From MPNO01 sp965205995 (GTDB taxonomy: Bacteria > Pseudomonadota > Alphaproteobacteria > MPNO01): 64,000 bases of DNA. The position numbers and the translations under genes are program-made. The stretch is from assembly GCA_965205995.1 (NCBI GenBank), contig OZ242200.1, positions 558,001 through 622,000 of the forward strand, in the 5' to 3' direction. Of the stretch, positions 63,650-64,000 are shown in pieces. The first letter of the stretch is position 1; the number at the start of each line of letters is the position of its first letter. The notes below the pieces were generated by a model. The model saw only the letters and a list, made by a program, of their open reading frames with translations. It did not search any database and was not told the DNA's origin.

Positions 63650-64000
63650 GTGCTCTATTCACTCGCCGTCTTCCTGCCGCTGATCGGCGCCTGCATCGCC
63701 GGGCTGTTCGGCCGGCTGATCGGCGACCGGGCCTCGCAATACGCGACCTGCGGGGCGCTGATCGCCTCGGCCGCGATCTCGCTCCTGATCTTCTACGAGG
63801 TCGCGCTCGGCGGCGAGCCGCGCTCGGTCGTGCTGTTCTCCTGGATGACGTCGGGCACGTTCGACGCGGTCTGGACGCTGCGCTTCGACCAGCTCACCGC
63901 GGTGATGGTCTTCGTGGTGACAGTGGTTTCGGCCTGCGTGCATGTCTACTCGATCGGCTACATGCACCACGACCCGTCGATCCCGCGCTTCATGGCCTAT
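63650..64000 (+). CDS. nuoL: NADH-quinone oxidoreductase subunit L, N-terminal part (runs off the window)
   Basis: A GTG at 63650, three bases after nuoK, opens LYSLAVFLPLIGACIAGLFGRLIG, then FSWMTSGTFDAVWTLRFDQLTAVMVFVVTVVSACVHVYSIGYMHHDPSIPRFMAY, the standard NuoL start. 117 residues are inside the window. It is the large antiporter-like proton-pumping subunit. Confidence 0.95.
   Translation, partial: MLYSLAVFLPLIGACIAGLFGRLIGDRASQYATCGALIASAAISLLIFYEVALGGEPRSVVLFSWMTSGTFDAVWTLRFDQLTAVMVFVVTVVSACVHVYSIGYMHHDPSIPRFMAY

Overview
The window is a high-GC chromosome fragment of an alphaproteobacterium. The best evidence is the backbone tig, clpP, clpX, lon, hupB, tRNA-Val, tRNA-Asp, nuoA to nuoL (31.6 to 64.0 kb), a gene order typical of Alphaproteobacteria. 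These housekeeping genes are all full length. No species can be named from the sequence alone.

Layout. 1-2.9 kb: the end of an AbrB-type membrane gene, two paralogous short-chain dehydrogenases and a polysaccharide deacetylase/PuuE-like gene; a 128-bp perfect direct repeat joins the second dehydrogenase to the deacetylase. 2.9-9.9 kb: a tightly overlapping minus-strand operon with a complete set for coenzyme F420 (cofC, cofD, cofE, F420:NADP oxidoreductase, fused fbiC), headed by an acyl-CoA ligase. 10-17 kb: an opine-dehydrogenase-like gene coupled to a luciferase-like (LLM) oxidoreductase that could use F420, a creatinase-like M24 protein, an enolase-superfamily enzyme, an orphan nitrile-hydratase-beta-like protein coupled to an isochorismatase-family amidohydrolase, and nnr. 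17.2-21.6 kb: a large cadherin/FN3 surface protein with a beta-barrel end, and a fatty-acid desaturase.

21.6-28 kb looks like a defence island. It holds a promoter running straight into an intrinsic terminator, a PD-(D/E)XK-like protein, a decayed zeta-toxin module, an AAA ATPase/DUF4276 (TOPRIM-like) pair, and a type IIL (MmeI-like) restriction-modification gene with a frameshift near its 3' end. 28.2-31.5 kb: an Lrp regulator divergent from an AceE/MdeB-like E1 enzyme, then a Bfd-type ferredoxin.

The conserved backbone is interrupted three times. Between clpP and clpX lies an 8.6-kb island of secreted proteins and lipoproteins with a decayed S8 autotransporter protease and two paralogous exported proteins, one of them frameshifted. 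Between tRNA-Asp and nuoA lie a PhyH oxygenase, a MetE-like protein, an 897-bp unit bounded by 41/42-bp terminal inverted repeats, and a TRAP-TAXI transporter. Between nuoF and nuoG lie a DUF6338 membrane protein and a small charged partner. A dispersed intergenic palindromic repeat (core CCCTTCGATACG...TACTCGGGATGAGGG) recurs at the borders of these accessory modules. Gene decay is limited to accessory genes, which argues against uniformly poor sequence quality.
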